DNA of 64,000 nucleotides from an uncultured Treponema sp. GTDB lineage: Bacteria > Spirochaetota > Spirochaetia > Treponematales > Treponemataceae. Position 1 is the first letter of the stretch. Every line of letters begins with the position of its first letter. The notes beneath the pieces are model-generated. The model was not told the DNA's origin. It did not search any database and saw nothing but the letters and a program-made list of their open reading frames with translations. The position numbers and the translations under genes are program-made. Below are positions 19,090 through 28,223 of this stretch, piece by piece. The stretch covers positions 1 through 64,000 of the forward strand of contig NZ_CAKVAM010000003.1 of assembly GCF_934725225.1 (NCBI RefSeq), given 5' to 3'.

Positions 19090-19118
19090 TTAACAGGTAT
19101 ATTTTTTTGTGTTATAAT
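19090..19118 (+). promoter_or_regulatory. Promoter of mdh-fumC
   Basis: TTAACA (19090-19095), a 17-bp spacer and TATAAT (19113-19118), one mismatch from the sigma-70 consensus. The expected leader is about 80 nt with AGGAG before the mdh start. A mini frame of four codons (ATG TTG CTG TCA TAG) begins at 19129. Confidence 0.75.
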
Positions 19119-19204
19119 ATAATTTGAATGTTGCTGTCATAGAAGGAATTTTCTTCGGACTATGCGGCGGCTCTTTTAAAACCATTTGCACACAGGAGAT
19201 ATTT

Positions 19205-20146
19205 ATGGCAAACAAAATCACCATTATTGGTGCTGGACAAGTTGGCTCATCTATTGCTTATGCCCTTTGTCTTAAAAGCATTGCAACTGAAATCGTTATG
19301 ATTGACATTGACAAAAACCGCGCTATGGGAGAAGCTCTGGACATCCGCCAGGGAACTCCGTACATGAGCCCTGTAAATATTCACGACGGCTCTTATGAAG
19401 ACGCAAAAGATTCAGACCTTGTAATCTTGACTTCTGGAGTTGCACGCAAGCCTGGACAGTCTCGTCTTGACCTTGCGCAGACAAACGTAAACATCACAAA
19501 GTCAATTATTCCGCAGATTGCAAAAGCTGCTCCAAACGCAATTTATATCATCGTTGCAAATCCTGTTGACATTCTTACATATCAGTTTGTAAAAACATCT
19601 GGAATTCCTGCTGACCACATTCTCGGAACAGGAACTTTGCTTGACACAGCAAGATTGCGCACAAAAATCGCTGATGTATACGGAATCGGACAGCCTAACC
19701 TTCACGCTTATGTTTTCGGCGAACACGGAGATTCTTCATTTGTTCCGTGGTCTTTGGTAAACGTTGCTTCTGTTCCTGTAGATTCATACTATGACAGCCT
19801 CAACGGAAAAGGAAAAGCAAAGCCTGACCATGCAGAAATCGAGGACTTTGTACGCAAATCAGGCGGAATCATTATTTCAGCAAAAAAATGCACAAACTAC
19901 GGAATCGGAGCTACAACAGCGCGTCTTTGCGAAATCATCAAAAATTCAAATGATTCTGTTACAATCGCTTCTTCAATGCTTACAGGCGAATACGGAATCA
20001 GCGATGTATGTTTGAGCATTCTCACAGTTGTAGGCGGAAACGGAATTACAGGACGTCTTGTTGCTCCTCTTACAGACAACGAAATTGCACAGCTCAAGCA
20101 TTCCGCAGACTGCCTCAAAGACGTAATCAAGCAGCTGGAGTTCTAA
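19205..20146 (+). CDS. mdh: Malate dehydrogenase of the lactate dehydrogenase-like type
   Basis: The 313-residue NAD-dependent 2-hydroxyacid dehydrogenase has a Rossmann motif GAGQVG (9-14) and Asp34 for NAD preference. Catalytic residues are D147, R150 (LLDTARL) and H174 (GEHGD). The overall sequence is LDH-like, but the substrate-discriminating position is Arg81 (VARKPG), as in malate dehydrogenases, where lactate dehydrogenases have Gln. R87 is also present. Together with fumC immediately downstream, this favours oxaloacetate reduction to malate. The ATG at 19205 follows AGGAG. The frame opens 27 codons earlier, but that part is the leader. Lactate dehydrogenase activity is not excluded. 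Confidence 0.85.
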   Translation: MANKITIIGAGQVGSSIAYALCLKSIATEIVMIDIDKNRAMGEALDIRQGTPYMSPVNIHDGSYEDAKDSDLVILTSGVARKPGQSRLDLAQTNVNITKSIIPQIAKAAPNAIYIIVANPVDILTYQFVKTSGIPADHILGTGTLLDTARLRTKIADVYGIGQPNLHAYVFGEHGDSSFVPWSLVNVASVPVDSYYDSLNGKGKAKPDHAEIEDFVRKSGGIIISAKKCTNYGIGATTARLCEIIKNSNDSVTIASSMLTGEYGISDVCLSILTVVGGNGITGRLVAPLTDNEIAQLKHSADCLKDVIKQLEF

Positions 20147-21535
20147 ATGGAATACAGAATTGAACATGACAGCATGGGCGAAGTAAAAGTTCCTGCTGAC
20201 AAACTCTGGGGCGCGCAAACTGAACGCAGCCACGAAAATTTCCTTATCGGCGTTGGAATTGAAACAATGCCGCGTGAAATCACAAAGGCTTTCGGCTATC
20301 TGAAAAAGGCGGCGGCACTTGCAAACAATGCGCTCAAACCTGAAAAAATGACAGATAAAAAGCTCAAGGCAATCTCTCAGGCTTGCGATGAAGTTATTTC
20401 AGGCTCGCTGAACGAAAACTTTCCGCTTGTTGTATGGCAGACAGGTTCTGGCACGCAGTCAAACATGAATACAAACGAAGTCATTGCGAACAGAGCAAAC
20501 CAGATTGCGGGCGAAAAACTTTGTCATCCGAATGACGACATAAACATGAGCCAGTCTTCAAACGACACATTCCCGACTGCAATGCACATTGCCGCTGTTG
20601 TTGAAGTTGAAGACAAGCTTTTTCCGGCAATCGACACGCTTGTAGACACATTCAAAAAACTGGAAAAAGCAAACGAAGGCATTGTAAAGTCAGGACGCAC
20701 TCACCTTCAGGACGCAGTTCCAATTCAGTTCTCGCAGGAAATTTCAGGCTGGAGAACTTCTCTTGAGCGCGACAAGGAAATGCTTTCTTCTTCCCTTCCA
20801 TATTTGAAGCAGCTTGCTTTGGGCGGAACAGCGGTCGGAACTGGACTCAATGCGCCGGCTGGATTTGACACTCTTGTTGCAAAGAAAGTTTCAGAACTTA
20901 CAGGAAAAGATTTTATTACATCTCCAAATAAATTCCATGCGTTGACTTCAAAAGACGAAATTGTATTTGCGCACGGAGCTTTAAAAGCGCTTGCCGCTGA
21001 TTTGATGAAAATCGCAAACGACGTAAGATGGCTTGCTTCCGGTCCAAGATGCGGAATCGGTGAAATCCATATTCCAGAAAACGAGCCAGGCTCTTCAATC
21101 ATGCCGGGAAAAGTAAATCCGACACAATGCGAGGCAATGACAATGGTTGCCGTTCAGGTTATGGGAAACGACGCGGCAGTTGGAATGGCGGCTTCACAGG
21201 GAAACTTCGAGCTGAACGTATTTATGCCGGTAATCGCATATAATTTCCTTCAGTCTGTAAGGCTTCTTGCTGAAGTTATGGTAAGCTTCAATAAAAACTG
21301 CGCGGTTGGAATCACAGCAAACAAGGAAAAAATGCACTTCAACTTGTACAATTCCCTGATGCTTGTAACAGCCCTGAATCCATACATCGGATACGAAAAC
21401 GCGGCAAAAACAAGCCACAAAGCTTACGAAGAAAATATTTCACTTAAAGATGCCTGCGTACAGCTTGGCTTCCTTACAGCTGAAAAGTTCGACGAGGTTT
21501 TCCATCCAGAAGAAATGGCTGGCGTGAAAAAATAA
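20147..21535 (+). CDS. fumC: Class II fumarate hydratase
   Basis: The 462-residue enzyme interconverts malate and fumarate. It belongs to the fumarase/aspartase superfamily, with the signature GSSIMPGKVNP and the TGSGTQSNMN and SGRTHLQDAVP active-site segments. The GTGLNAP segment and the length of about 460 residues fit FumC rather than aspartase. The ATG starts directly after the mdh stop, with GGAG inside the end of mdh, so the two are coupled. Placed before the hdr/flox/frd genes, it would supply fumarate to the reductase. Confidence 0.93.
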   Translation: MEYRIEHDSMGEVKVPADKLWGAQTERSHENFLIGVGIETMPREITKAFGYLKKAAALANNALKPEKMTDKKLKAISQACDEVISGSLNENFPLVVWQTGSGTQSNMNTNEVIANRANQIAGEKLCHPNDDINMSQSSNDTFPTAMHIAAVVEVEDKLFPAIDTLVDTFKKLEKANEGIVKSGRTHLQDAVPIQFSQEISGWRTSLERDKEMLSSSLPYLKQLALGGTAVGTGLNAPAGFDTLVAKKVSELTGKDFITSPNKFHALTSKDEIVFAHGALKALAADLMKIANDVRWLASGPRCGIGEIHIPENEPGSSIMPGKVNPTQCEAMTMVAVQVMGNDAAVGMAASQGNFELNVFMPVIAYNFLQSVRLLAEVMVSFNKNCAVGITANKEKMHFNLYNSLMLVTALNPYIGYENAAKTSHKAYEENISLKDACVQLGFLTAEKFDEVFHPEEMAGVKK

Positions 21536-21541
21536 AAATAC

Positions 21542-21569
21542 CAAGCCTTAAGTTTTTGCTTGAGGCTTG
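21542..21569 (+). terminator. Hairpin between fumC and hdrB, lacking a T run
   Basis: CAAGCCTTAAG (21542-21552) pairs with CTTGAGGCTTG (21559-21569), 11 bp with one G-T pair and a 6-nt loop. No T run follows (CTAAAAATAT), so it may be a weak terminator, an attenuator or a stabilising element that sets different levels of fumC and hdr mRNA. Confidence 0.55.
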
Positions 21570-21599
21570 CTAAAAATATCCTGCACTTAGGAGCAAAGA

Positions 21600-22439
21600 A
21601 TGAGTGAGAACCAGACACACACACTGACTTATTCTTATTTTCCAGGCTGCACGCTAAAAAACAAAGCAAAGGATTTGGACTTATACGGTCGTTTAAGCGC
21701 TGAAGCTCTTGGTTTCAAACTTGAAGAAATTGAAGAGTGGCAGTGCTGCGGCGGTGTATATCCTACAGGCAAAAATGAAATTGCCTCAAAGCTTCCTTCT
21801 GTCCGGGCTTTGGCTGCATCCAGAGATAAGAACCAGGCATTGGTAACACTGTGCTCAGCGTGTTACAATGTAATCAAGCAGGTGAACAATGACCTGCAGA
21901 ATGACGAGAATACAATTTTAAAAGTAAACAATTATCTCGCCCAAGACAATATTGAATACCACGGAGAGACGAAAGTCCTTCACTTCCTTGAAGTTCTCCG
22001 TGACGGAATCGGCTGGGACAACGTAAAGAAGGCCGTCAAGAATCCTTTCAAGGGAAAGAAAATCGGCGCCTATTACGGCTGCCTTCTTCTCCGCCCTGGA
22101 AAGGTAATGGAATTTGACGATCCTGAGAATCCGAAAATCCTTGAGGACTTCATAACCGCAATCGGCGGAACTCCTGTCATTTATGCCCAGCGCAACGAGT
22201 GCTGCGGTGCCTATGCCGCATTTGAGGACGAGACAATTCCCCAGAAAAGATCAGCTTCAATTCTTGCGAATGCCGAGGACATGGGAGCGGACTTCCTTGT
22301 TACAAGCTGCCCTCTCTGCCGCTACAATCTCATAAAGAACAAAGGCTCTTCAAAGCTTGACGTTATCTACTTTACAGAACTTCTTGCGGAAGCTCTCGGC
22401 GTAAAGGATGCCGTAGCAAAGGAGGCTGTGAATGCTTGA
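21600..22439 (+). CDS. hdrB: Heterodisulfide reductase subunit B-like protein
   Basis: The 279-residue protein has two CCG domains. The first has cysteines in YFPGCTL, WQCCGG and CSACYN. The second has them in YYGCLL, NECCGAY and TSCPLCRYN. In HdrB these bind two noncubane [4Fe-4S] clusters that split a disulfide. In methanogens the substrate is CoM-S-S-CoB, which a spirochaete would not have, so the natural acceptor is unknown. It could be a protein disulfide, or electrons could pass on to the reductase encoded downstream. AGGAGC precedes the ATG. It overlaps hdrC by 8 nt. Confidence 0.92.
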   Translation: MSENQTHTLTYSYFPGCTLKNKAKDLDLYGRLSAEALGFKLEEIEEWQCCGGVYPTGKNEIASKLPSVRALAASRDKNQALVTLCSACYNVIKQVNNDLQNDENTILKVNNYLAQDNIEYHGETKVLHFLEVLRDGIGWDNVKKAVKNPFKGKKIGAYYGCLLLRPGKVMEFDDPENPKILEDFITAIGGTPVIYAQRNECCGAYAAFEDETIPQKRSASILANAEDMGADFLVTSCPLCRYNLIKNKGSSKLDVIYFTELLAEALGVKDAVAKEAVNA

Positions 22440-22827
22440 GTCAGAAATTCAGAAATACAAGGAACTGATTCTTGAGACAAGCGGAGTCAATCCTAAAAAA
22501 TGCATGGTCTGCGGAAAATGCTCCGGAACCTGCCCTAATTACGACTCCATGGAATATCACCCGCACCAGTTTGTGCAGATGGTTGAGAACGGAGAAATCG
22601 AGCCGCTTTTGAAAAGCAAATCGATTTATACCTGCTTAAGCTGTTTCGCCTGCCTTGAGAGATGTCCACGCCAGGTCGAGCCGGCCAAGCTTATTGACGC
22701 TGTGCGCACTGTAGTCGAGCGCGAGCGCGGTCCGCTTCATCTTGATCCTGTTCAGGTTCCTGAAAAGCTTGATGAAGAGACTCCGCAGCAGCTTTTGATG
22801 AGCGCATTCAGAAAGTACCGCAAATAG
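22432..22827 (+). CDS. hdrC: Heterodisulfide reductase subunit C-like ferredoxin
   Basis: The 131-residue protein contains two [4Fe-4S] motifs, CMVCGKCSGTCP at about residue 24 and CLSCFACLERCP at about 65. It matches HdrC, which wires HdrA to HdrB. The start lies inside the end of hdrB with AGGAGG upstream, so the two are coupled. A 10-nt gap separates it from hdrA. Confidence 0.92.
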   Translation: MLESEIQKYKELILETSGVNPKKCMVCGKCSGTCPNYDSMEYHPHQFVQMVENGEIEPLLKSKSIYTCLSCFACLERCPRQVEPAKLIDAVRTVVERERGPLHLDPVQVPEKLDEETPQQLLMSAFRKYRK

Positions 22828-22837
22828 GAGCAGCATC

Positions 22838-24850
22838 ATGGAAAGAATCGGTGTTTTCGTGTGCCATTGCGGCACAAACATTGCAGGCACTGTTGACGTT
22901 GCAAAAGTAGCTGAAGAGCTCGGCAAGGTGAACGGTGTAGTTTATTCAACTCATTATACATATATGTGTTCTTCCGCCGGTCAGAAAATGATTGAGGACA
23001 AGATTCACGAGCTGAACCTTACCGGTGTAGTTCTCTGCTCCTGTTCTCCGCGTATGCATGAGAAGACCTTCCGTTCCTGTGCGGAGCGCGCCGGCTTGAA
23101 TGCCTACAAGGTGGAAGTGGCGAACATCCGTGAGCAGTGTTCATGGGTTATGAAGGAAATGGGCGACGCGACGGAAAAAGCCATTGCTTTGGGCAAGGCG
23201 GCTGTCGCAAAGACAATTCTTGACACGCCTCTTATTGAAGGCGAGACACCAATGACAAAGCGCGCATTGGTAATCGGAGGCGGTATCGCCGGAATCACGG
23301 CGGCTCTCGACATTGCGGACGCAGGATTCCCGGTTGATATTGTTGAGAAGGACTATACGGTCGGCGGAAAGATGGCGAAGCTCGACAAGACCTTCCCTAC
23401 CTTGGACTGCGCATCCTGTATCGTCACGCCGAAAATGACTGAAGTCAGCCAGAACCCGAACATCCGCATCCTCTCATACTCGGAAGTTGCAGGTGTAAAG
23501 GGATATATCGGAAACTTCGAGGTGGACATCAAACGCCATCCGCGCTATGTTGACGAGACAAAATGTACCGGTTGCGGAGCCTGTATCGAAAAGTGTCCGA
23601 ACAAGAAAGTTCCGAACGCATTCAACCTGAACCTCAACAACCGCAAGGCGATCGACATTCCGTTTGCCCAGGCTGTTCCTAAGGTGGCCGCAATCTCCGC
23701 GGACTACTGTCTTCACATGAAAGGACTCAAGAACGGCAAGGACAATGTCTGCGGATTCTGTGAGAAGGCCTGTGCGGCAGGAGCAATCAACTTCCATCAG
23801 GAAGAGACAATGCTTACTGAAAAATACGGCGCAATCATCGTGGCTACCGGCTACAATCCGATCAGCCTTGAGAAATTCGATGAGTACGCATACAGCCAGA
23901 GCCCGGATGTTGTTTCTTCACTTGAATTTGAACGTCTTTGCAATGCGTCCGGTCCTACAAACGGACATCTTCTCCGCCCTTCCGACGGAAAAGAGCCGAA
24001 GAACATTGTATTCGTCCAGTGCGTGGGAAGCCGCTGCTCTGCGGACTCCACAAAGGGACATGAATACTGCTCAAAGATTTGCTGTATGTACACTGCGAAG
24101 CACGCAATTCTTACACGCGACCACTATCCTGATACAAACATCACTGTATTCTATATTGATGTGCGCACTCCGGGAAAGAACTTTGATGAATTCTACCGCC
24201 GTGCGGTTGAGCAGTACGGTGTCCACTACATCAAGGGACAGGTGGGAAAAGTAACTCCGCTCTCTGACGGAACTCTTGACGTCCAGGGCTCTGACCTGAT
24301 TCTGAACCGTCAGGTTCACATCAAGGCAGACATGGTTGTTCTTGCCGCTTCTATTGAGGCAGACAAATCAGCCCGCCCGCTTGCGACAATGCTTACAACT
24401 TCCATGGACAACAACGACTTCTTCCTTGAAGCCCATGCGAAGCTCCGTCCGGTCGAGTCTCCTACAGCAGGAATTTTCCTTGCAGGATGCTGCCAGGGAC
24501 CGAAAGACATTCCGGAGACTGTAGCGCAGTCTTCCGGTGCCGCCGCAAAGGCGATCTGCCTGCTCGTAAAGGACAAGCTCAAGAACAATCCTTGCACTGC
24601 GAATCCGAACGAGAATGCCTGCAACGGCTGCGGCCAGTGTGCGAACGTCTGTCCTTACGGCGCGATTTCTTACATCGAGAAGGATTTCCGCGGACCGAAC
24701 AGAACTACAATCACACGCCGTGTTTCCCAGGTGAACAAGGCTATGTGCCACGGATGCGGAGCCTGTACGGTCGCCTGTCCTTCCGGCGCAATGGATCTGT
24801 TAGGATTCAGCAACAAACAAATCTTGGCGGAGGTTGATTCAGTACTGTAA
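22838..24850 (+). CDS. hdrA: Heterodisulfide reductase subunit A-like flavoprotein
   Basis: The 670-residue protein is the likely bifurcating flavin subunit. It begins with the HdrA-type GVFVCHCGTNIAG. A FAD-binding Rossmann motif GGGIAGITAA lies at about residue 147, followed by the VGGKMAKLDKTFPTLDC segment, a ferredoxin-like cluster CTGCGACIEKCP at about 243, and more cysteines around CGFCEKAC. Two C-terminal ferredoxin motifs are CNGCGQCANVCP and CHGCGACTVACP. The size matches methanogen and sulfate-reducer HdrA. AGGAG precedes the ATG. In Hdr-Flox systems HdrA splits electrons between ferredoxin and HdrB. Confidence 0.93.
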   Translation: MERIGVFVCHCGTNIAGTVDVAKVAEELGKVNGVVYSTHYTYMCSSAGQKMIEDKIHELNLTGVVLCSCSPRMHEKTFRSCAERAGLNAYKVEVANIREQCSWVMKEMGDATEKAIALGKAAVAKTILDTPLIEGETPMTKRALVIGGGIAGITAALDIADAGFPVDIVEKDYTVGGKMAKLDKTFPTLDCASCIVTPKMTEVSQNPNIRILSYSEVAGVKGYIGNFEVDIKRHPRYVDETKCTGCGACIEKCPNKKVPNAFNLNLNNRKAIDIPFAQAVPKVAAISADYCLHMKGLKNGKDNVCGFCEKACAAGAINFHQEETMLTEKYGAIIVATGYNPISLEKFDEYAYSQSPDVVSSLEFERLCNASGPTNGHLLRPSDGKEPKNIVFVQCVGSRCSADSTKGHEYCSKICCMYTAKHAILTRDHYPDTNITVFYIDVRTPGKNFDEFYRRAVEQYGVHYIKGQVGKVTPLSDGTLDVQGSDLILNRQVHIKADMVVLAASIEADKSARPLATMLTTSMDNNDFFLEAHAKLRPVESPTAGIFLAGCCQGPKDIPETVAQSSGAAAKAICLLVKDKLKNNPCTANPNENACNGCGQCANVCPYGAISYIEKDFRGPNRTTITRRVSQVNKAMCHGCGACTVACPSGAMDLLGFSNKQILAEVDSVL

Positions 24851-24903
24851 TTCGCAATGCCCAATAAGCAATGCGTAATTATTTATTCTGAAAAAAAAGA
24901 ACT

Positions 24904-25344
24904 ATGGCTGAAAATAAAGAATGGGAACCGAGAATTGTTGCTTTCTGCTGCAACTGGTGCTCTTACGCCGGTGCGGACTTGGCAGGCAACAACCGTCTTG
25001 AATATCCGAAGAACGTTAAAATCATCCGTATTCCATGCTCATGCAGGCTGAATCCACTGTTCATTCTCCGTGCATTCCAGCGTGGCGCAGACGGTGTAAT
25101 CTTATGCGGATGTCACCCAGGTGACTGTCACTACTCTACAGGAAACTATTTCGCGCGCCGCCGCATGACCCTGCTTTTCTCGATGCTTGACTACTTGGGA
25201 ATTGACAAGGGACGCACACGCGTCGAATGGTGTTCCGCCGCTGAAGGTGTCCGCTTTGCCGGAATCATGAACGATTTCGTATCGCATATAAAAGCCCTTG
25301 GCGAAAACAAGAAGCTGGAGGATGTAAGATGCAAGACAAACTGA
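24904..25344 (+). CDS. MvhD/FloxD-like iron-sulfur electron-transfer protein
   Basis: The 146-residue protein follows the MvhD pattern: an N-terminal FCCNWCSYAGAD, then IPCSCRLNP, and CGCHPGDCHY, whose cysteines hold a [2Fe-2S] cluster. In known systems this small protein docks on HdrA and receives electrons from a hydrogenase, formate dehydrogenase or Flox module. The 53 nt upstream contains a short repeated GCAATGC text with weak dyad symmetry. The gene overlaps the next by 16 nt. Confidence 0.9.
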   Translation: MAENKEWEPRIVAFCCNWCSYAGADLAGNNRLEYPKNVKIIRIPCSCRLNPLFILRAFQRGADGVILCGCHPGDCHYSTGNYFARRRMTLLFSMLDYLGIDKGRTRVEWCSAAEGVRFAGIMNDFVSHIKALGENKKLEDVRCKTN

Positions 25345-26291
25345 TTGCCCGCGCCAAGGAGCTGCTTTCTGAAGGCAAGGTACAGAAGGTTGTCGGCTGG
25401 AAAAAAGGTCTATTTGAAGATGACATCACTCCGGCCGTATTTGCAACCGCAGAAGAACTGGACAAGGATTTTGTCTTCAACAAATACTGCAAGGCGAACC
25501 TTTCAAAATATCTGGTCGGAATCACAAGAAACATCGAGATTGCGAAAAGCACAGCACGCATGAACAACACGATGGCGAAGCAGCGCGATCCGAATGCGCA
25601 GGACAAGCCTATTCCGTCCGAAGTTGTGCTTGTATTCCTGAAGCCTTCCGACACATATTCATTCACACAGCTGCTCAAGGAAAGCCGCATTACAAGAAGT
25701 GATGTCTATGCTATCGGTGTTCCGTGCCAGGACGCAATTGACGGCGGGGATGCATGCGGAAACTGCGCAGGAAAGAAGCCAGTCTCATGCGATGAGTATA
25801 TCGGCGTGGATCCGGAAGCTGAAGTTGCTCCGAACACGGCAAGAATGGAGGAAGTCGCAAAAATTGAGGCTATGTCAGTGAACGAGCGCTATGAATTCTG
25901 GAGAAATGAATTCAGCCGCTGCATCAGATGCAATGCCTGCCGCAATGTATGTCCTGCCTGCACCTGCGAGAAATGCGTGTTCGACAACAACGCGCTCTAC
26001 ACAACGCAGAAAGTCGCGGAGACAAGCTTTGAGGAAAGCCTGTTCCATATTATCCGCGCATGGCACGTGGCCGGACGATGCACGGACTGCGGTGAATGCT
26101 CAAGAGTTTGTCCTCAGAACATTCCGCTTTACCTTCTTAACCGCAAGTACATCAAGGACATCAACGAAATCTACGGCGACTATCAGGCCGGAGCTGACAT
26201 GGACTCTAAGCCCGCGATGCTCCGTTTCCAGGAAGACGACCCGGAGACAACGATTGTTTACGACAGATCAAAAGACGGAGGTAATGAATAA
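25329..26291 (+). CDS. FrhB/FloxC-like protein with 4Fe-4S dicluster domain
   Basis: The 320-residue protein combines an N-terminal region of coenzyme F420 hydrogenase beta type, with a cysteine cluster in GVPCQDAIDGGDACGNC and a later SCDEYIG, with a C-terminal ferredoxin domain. The ferredoxin motifs are CIRCNACRNVCPACTCEKC and CTDCGECSRVCP. It matches the FloxC position in HdrABC-Flox loci. GGAGG lies ahead of the ATG, inside the end of the MvhD-like gene, and its own stop shares one base with the next start (TAATG), so translation is coupled. Confidence 0.85.
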   Translation: MQDKLIARAKELLSEGKVQKVVGWKKGLFEDDITPAVFATAEELDKDFVFNKYCKANLSKYLVGITRNIEIAKSTARMNNTMAKQRDPNAQDKPIPSEVVLVFLKPSDTYSFTQLLKESRITRSDVYAIGVPCQDAIDGGDACGNCAGKKPVSCDEYIGVDPEAEVAPNTARMEEVAKIEAMSVNERYEFWRNEFSRCIRCNACRNVCPACTCEKCVFDNNALYTTQKVAETSFEESLFHIIRAWHVAGRCTDCGECSRVCPQNIPLYLLNRKYIKDINEIYGDYQAGADMDSKPAMLRFQEDDPETTIVYDRSKDGGNE

Positions 26292-27328
26292 TGCTTAGTA
26301 TCGCAAAAGATAAAATCGATTCATTATTTGAGCTTATCGGTTCAAAGCAGCCTTTGTATTTGCCTGTTGACAACAATTCAGGAAAAGCTGACTTTGCAAG
26401 ATGGCAGAAAGGCACAAAGCTTTCAGAAAAATTAAAGACCACACGCTCCGCCAAGGATTTCTTCTTTCCGAAGACAGAGCATCTGGTGAGCTATGAAGTA
26501 AGCGGAAAGGAAGTCAAAGTCGTTGACCCGCGCAAGGAAGTCGAGGATTTTGTAATCTTCGGTGTGCGCGCCTGCGATGCACGCGGATTTGAGGCAATTG
26601 ACAATGTCTACCTGAACATGAATCCCGTGGACTCTTACTACAAGAACCGCCGAGAGCACGGAACAGTAATATGCTTGGCCTGCAACGAGCCTGCGAAAAC
26701 CTGCTTCTGTTCTACATTCGGAATCGACGCGTCGCTTGCAAAACCTGCAGGAGATGTGAGCTGCTGGCTTGCTGACGGAAAATATTATTTTGAGGCGAAC
26801 ACAGACAAAGGCAAGGCTTTTATCGAGAACGCAAAGTCCGCGCTTGAGGACGCTGACACATCGGCTGTTGAAGCCTGCAAGAAGGACATCGCGGCAAAAG
26901 TTAAAAAGCTTCCGTTCGCGCATCTTGACCTTTCAAAGTTCCAGGGCAAGGACATGCTCAAGATTTTCAACTCGAAAATCTGGGACAAGGTTTCTGAGCC
27001 TTGCGTAGGCTGCGGAACCTGCACTTACGTCTGCCCGACATGTATGTGCTTCGATGTGCGCGACTTCGCCACAAGCAACGGCGTGCGCCAGGTGCGCTGC
27101 TGGGATTCCTGCATGTACAACGACTTCACCCAGATGGCTGCGGAAAATCCGCGTCATACACAGAAGGAAAGAAGCCGCCAGAGATTCATGCACAAGCTCA
27201 TGTATTATCCTATGGCGCATGAGGGAATGTTCAGCTGCGTAGGCTGCGGACGCTGCGTTGAGAGCTGCCCTGTGAACATGAACATCGTCAAGGTCATCAA
27301 AGCCGTCAACGAGAGCGATGACATCTAA
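26291..27328 (+). CDS. AsrA/FloxB-like 4Fe-4S protein
   Basis: The 345-residue protein resembles anaerobic sulfite reductase subunit A and hydrogenase beta-like FloxB. An N-terminal region has FFFPKTEHLVSYE and VIFGVRACDARG, a pattern typical of this family. Cysteines in CLACNEPAKTCFC form a central group, and two ferredoxin motifs follow, CVGCGTCTYVCPTCMC and CVGCGRCVESCP. It would pass electrons from the flavoprotein downstream to the MvhD/FrhB subunits. The AsrB/FloxA partner starts 16 nt later. No sulfite reductase AsrC is nearby, which argues against sulfite as substrate. Confidence 0.88.
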   Translation: MLSIAKDKIDSLFELIGSKQPLYLPVDNNSGKADFARWQKGTKLSEKLKTTRSAKDFFFPKTEHLVSYEVSGKEVKVVDPRKEVEDFVIFGVRACDARGFEAIDNVYLNMNPVDSYYKNRREHGTVICLACNEPAKTCFCSTFGIDASLAKPAGDVSCWLADGKYYFEANTDKGKAFIENAKSALEDADTSAVEACKKDIAAKVKKLPFAHLDLSKFQGKDMLKIFNSKIWDKVSEPCVGCGTCTYVCPTCMCFDVRDFATSNGVRQVRCWDSCMYNDFTQMAAENPRHTQKERSRQRFMHKLMYYPMAHEGMFSCVGCGRCVESCPVNMNIVKVIKAVNESDDI

Positions 27329-27344
27329 GGAATAGGAGAAACTG

Positions 27345-28175
27345 ATGGAAAACAAAGAAAGCTTTATTCCTTATGTAGGAAAAATTATTGATATTAAGCA
27401 GGAAACTCCTGATGTAAAGACTTTCAGTGTAGTCGGTCTTGACGGAAAGAAATTGTTCGAGCATATTCCTGGACAGTGCGCAATGCTGATTGTTCCGGGC
27501 GTGGGCGAATCTATGATTTCCATAACATCTTCCCCGACTCTTGAAACACACATGGAATTCTCAATCAAGAAGTGCGGCTGCGTTACTGAATGGCTTCACT
27601 CTGCGGAAGTAGGACAGGAAATATGCCTTCGCGGGCCGATTGGAAACGGATTCCCTGTGGAGGGCGCGCTCAAGGGCAAGGACATTCTCGTAATTGCCGG
27701 CGGTATCGGAATCGCTCCTGTTCACTCGGTTGTAAACTACATGATGGATCACCGCGAGAACTACGGAAGAATTCAGGTCATCTACGGAAGCCGCTCAAAG
27801 GCTGATCTCGTGCGTCTTGAGGAGATGCAGAACGTCTGGATGAAGCAGCCGAACTGCTCGATAAATCTTACAATCGACCGCCCGCAGGACGACTGGGACG
27901 GACACGTCGGATTCGTTCCTCCTTACGTTACGGAATGCAATCCGGATCCAAGCATGACAGTAATCATGTGCGGACCGCCGATTCTGATTCACCTTTCGCT
28001 AGACGCATTGAAAAAGCTCGGCTTCAAGGACAGTCAGGTCTTTACGACAATGGAAATGCGCATGAAGTGCGGAATCGGAAAATGCGGAAGATGCAACATA
28101 GGCGACAAATTCGTCTGCAAGGACGGACCTGTGTTCAGCTTCGACCAGCTTGGGGAACTGCCTCCAGAGTATTGA
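27345..28175 (+). CDS. AsrB/FloxA-like FAD/NAD(P)H oxidoreductase
   Basis: The 276-residue ferredoxin-NADP reductase family protein has a FAD domain at about residues 5-100 and an NAD(P)-binding domain with GGIGIAPVHSV at about 126 and CGPP near 205. A C-terminal [2Fe-2S] site CGIGKCGRCNIG is completed by a later cysteine in FVCKDGP. As FloxA it would be the NADH entry point of the complex. AGGAG precedes the ATG. A GC-rich hairpin separates it from the next gene. Confidence 0.9.
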   Translation: MENKESFIPYVGKIIDIKQETPDVKTFSVVGLDGKKLFEHIPGQCAMLIVPGVGESMISITSSPTLETHMEFSIKKCGCVTEWLHSAEVGQEICLRGPIGNGFPVEGALKGKDILVIAGGIGIAPVHSVVNYMMDHRENYGRIQVIYGSRSKADLVRLEEMQNVWMKQPNCSINLTIDRPQDDWDGHVGFVPPYVTECNPDPSMTVIMCGPPILIHLSLDALKKLGFKDSQVFTTMEMRMKCGIGKCGRCNIGDKFVCKDGPVFSFDQLGELPPEY

Positions 28176-28223
28176 TTTCAAGAATTTTCCTGTGAAGATT
28201 CAAAAATTTTTATAAGACTTCAG

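Noticed and set aside
19129..19143. Regulatory upstream peptide in the mdh leader
   Set aside because: Four codons without a ribosome-binding site or codon pattern. No support for a functional uORF.
19205..20146. L-lactate dehydrogenase
   Set aside because: Overall similarity is LDH-like, but Arg81 and the fumC neighbour favour malate dehydrogenase. It is kept as an alternative only.
24851..24903. Repeated GCAATGC text as an insertion or attachment site
   Set aside because: Only two short copies and a weak dyad. No integrase or flanking duplication.
26291..28175. Dissimilatory anaerobic sulfite reductase (asrAB)
   Set aside because: The subunits resemble AsrA/AsrB, but asrC is absent and the neighbours are hdr and MvhD genes, which fits Flox better.
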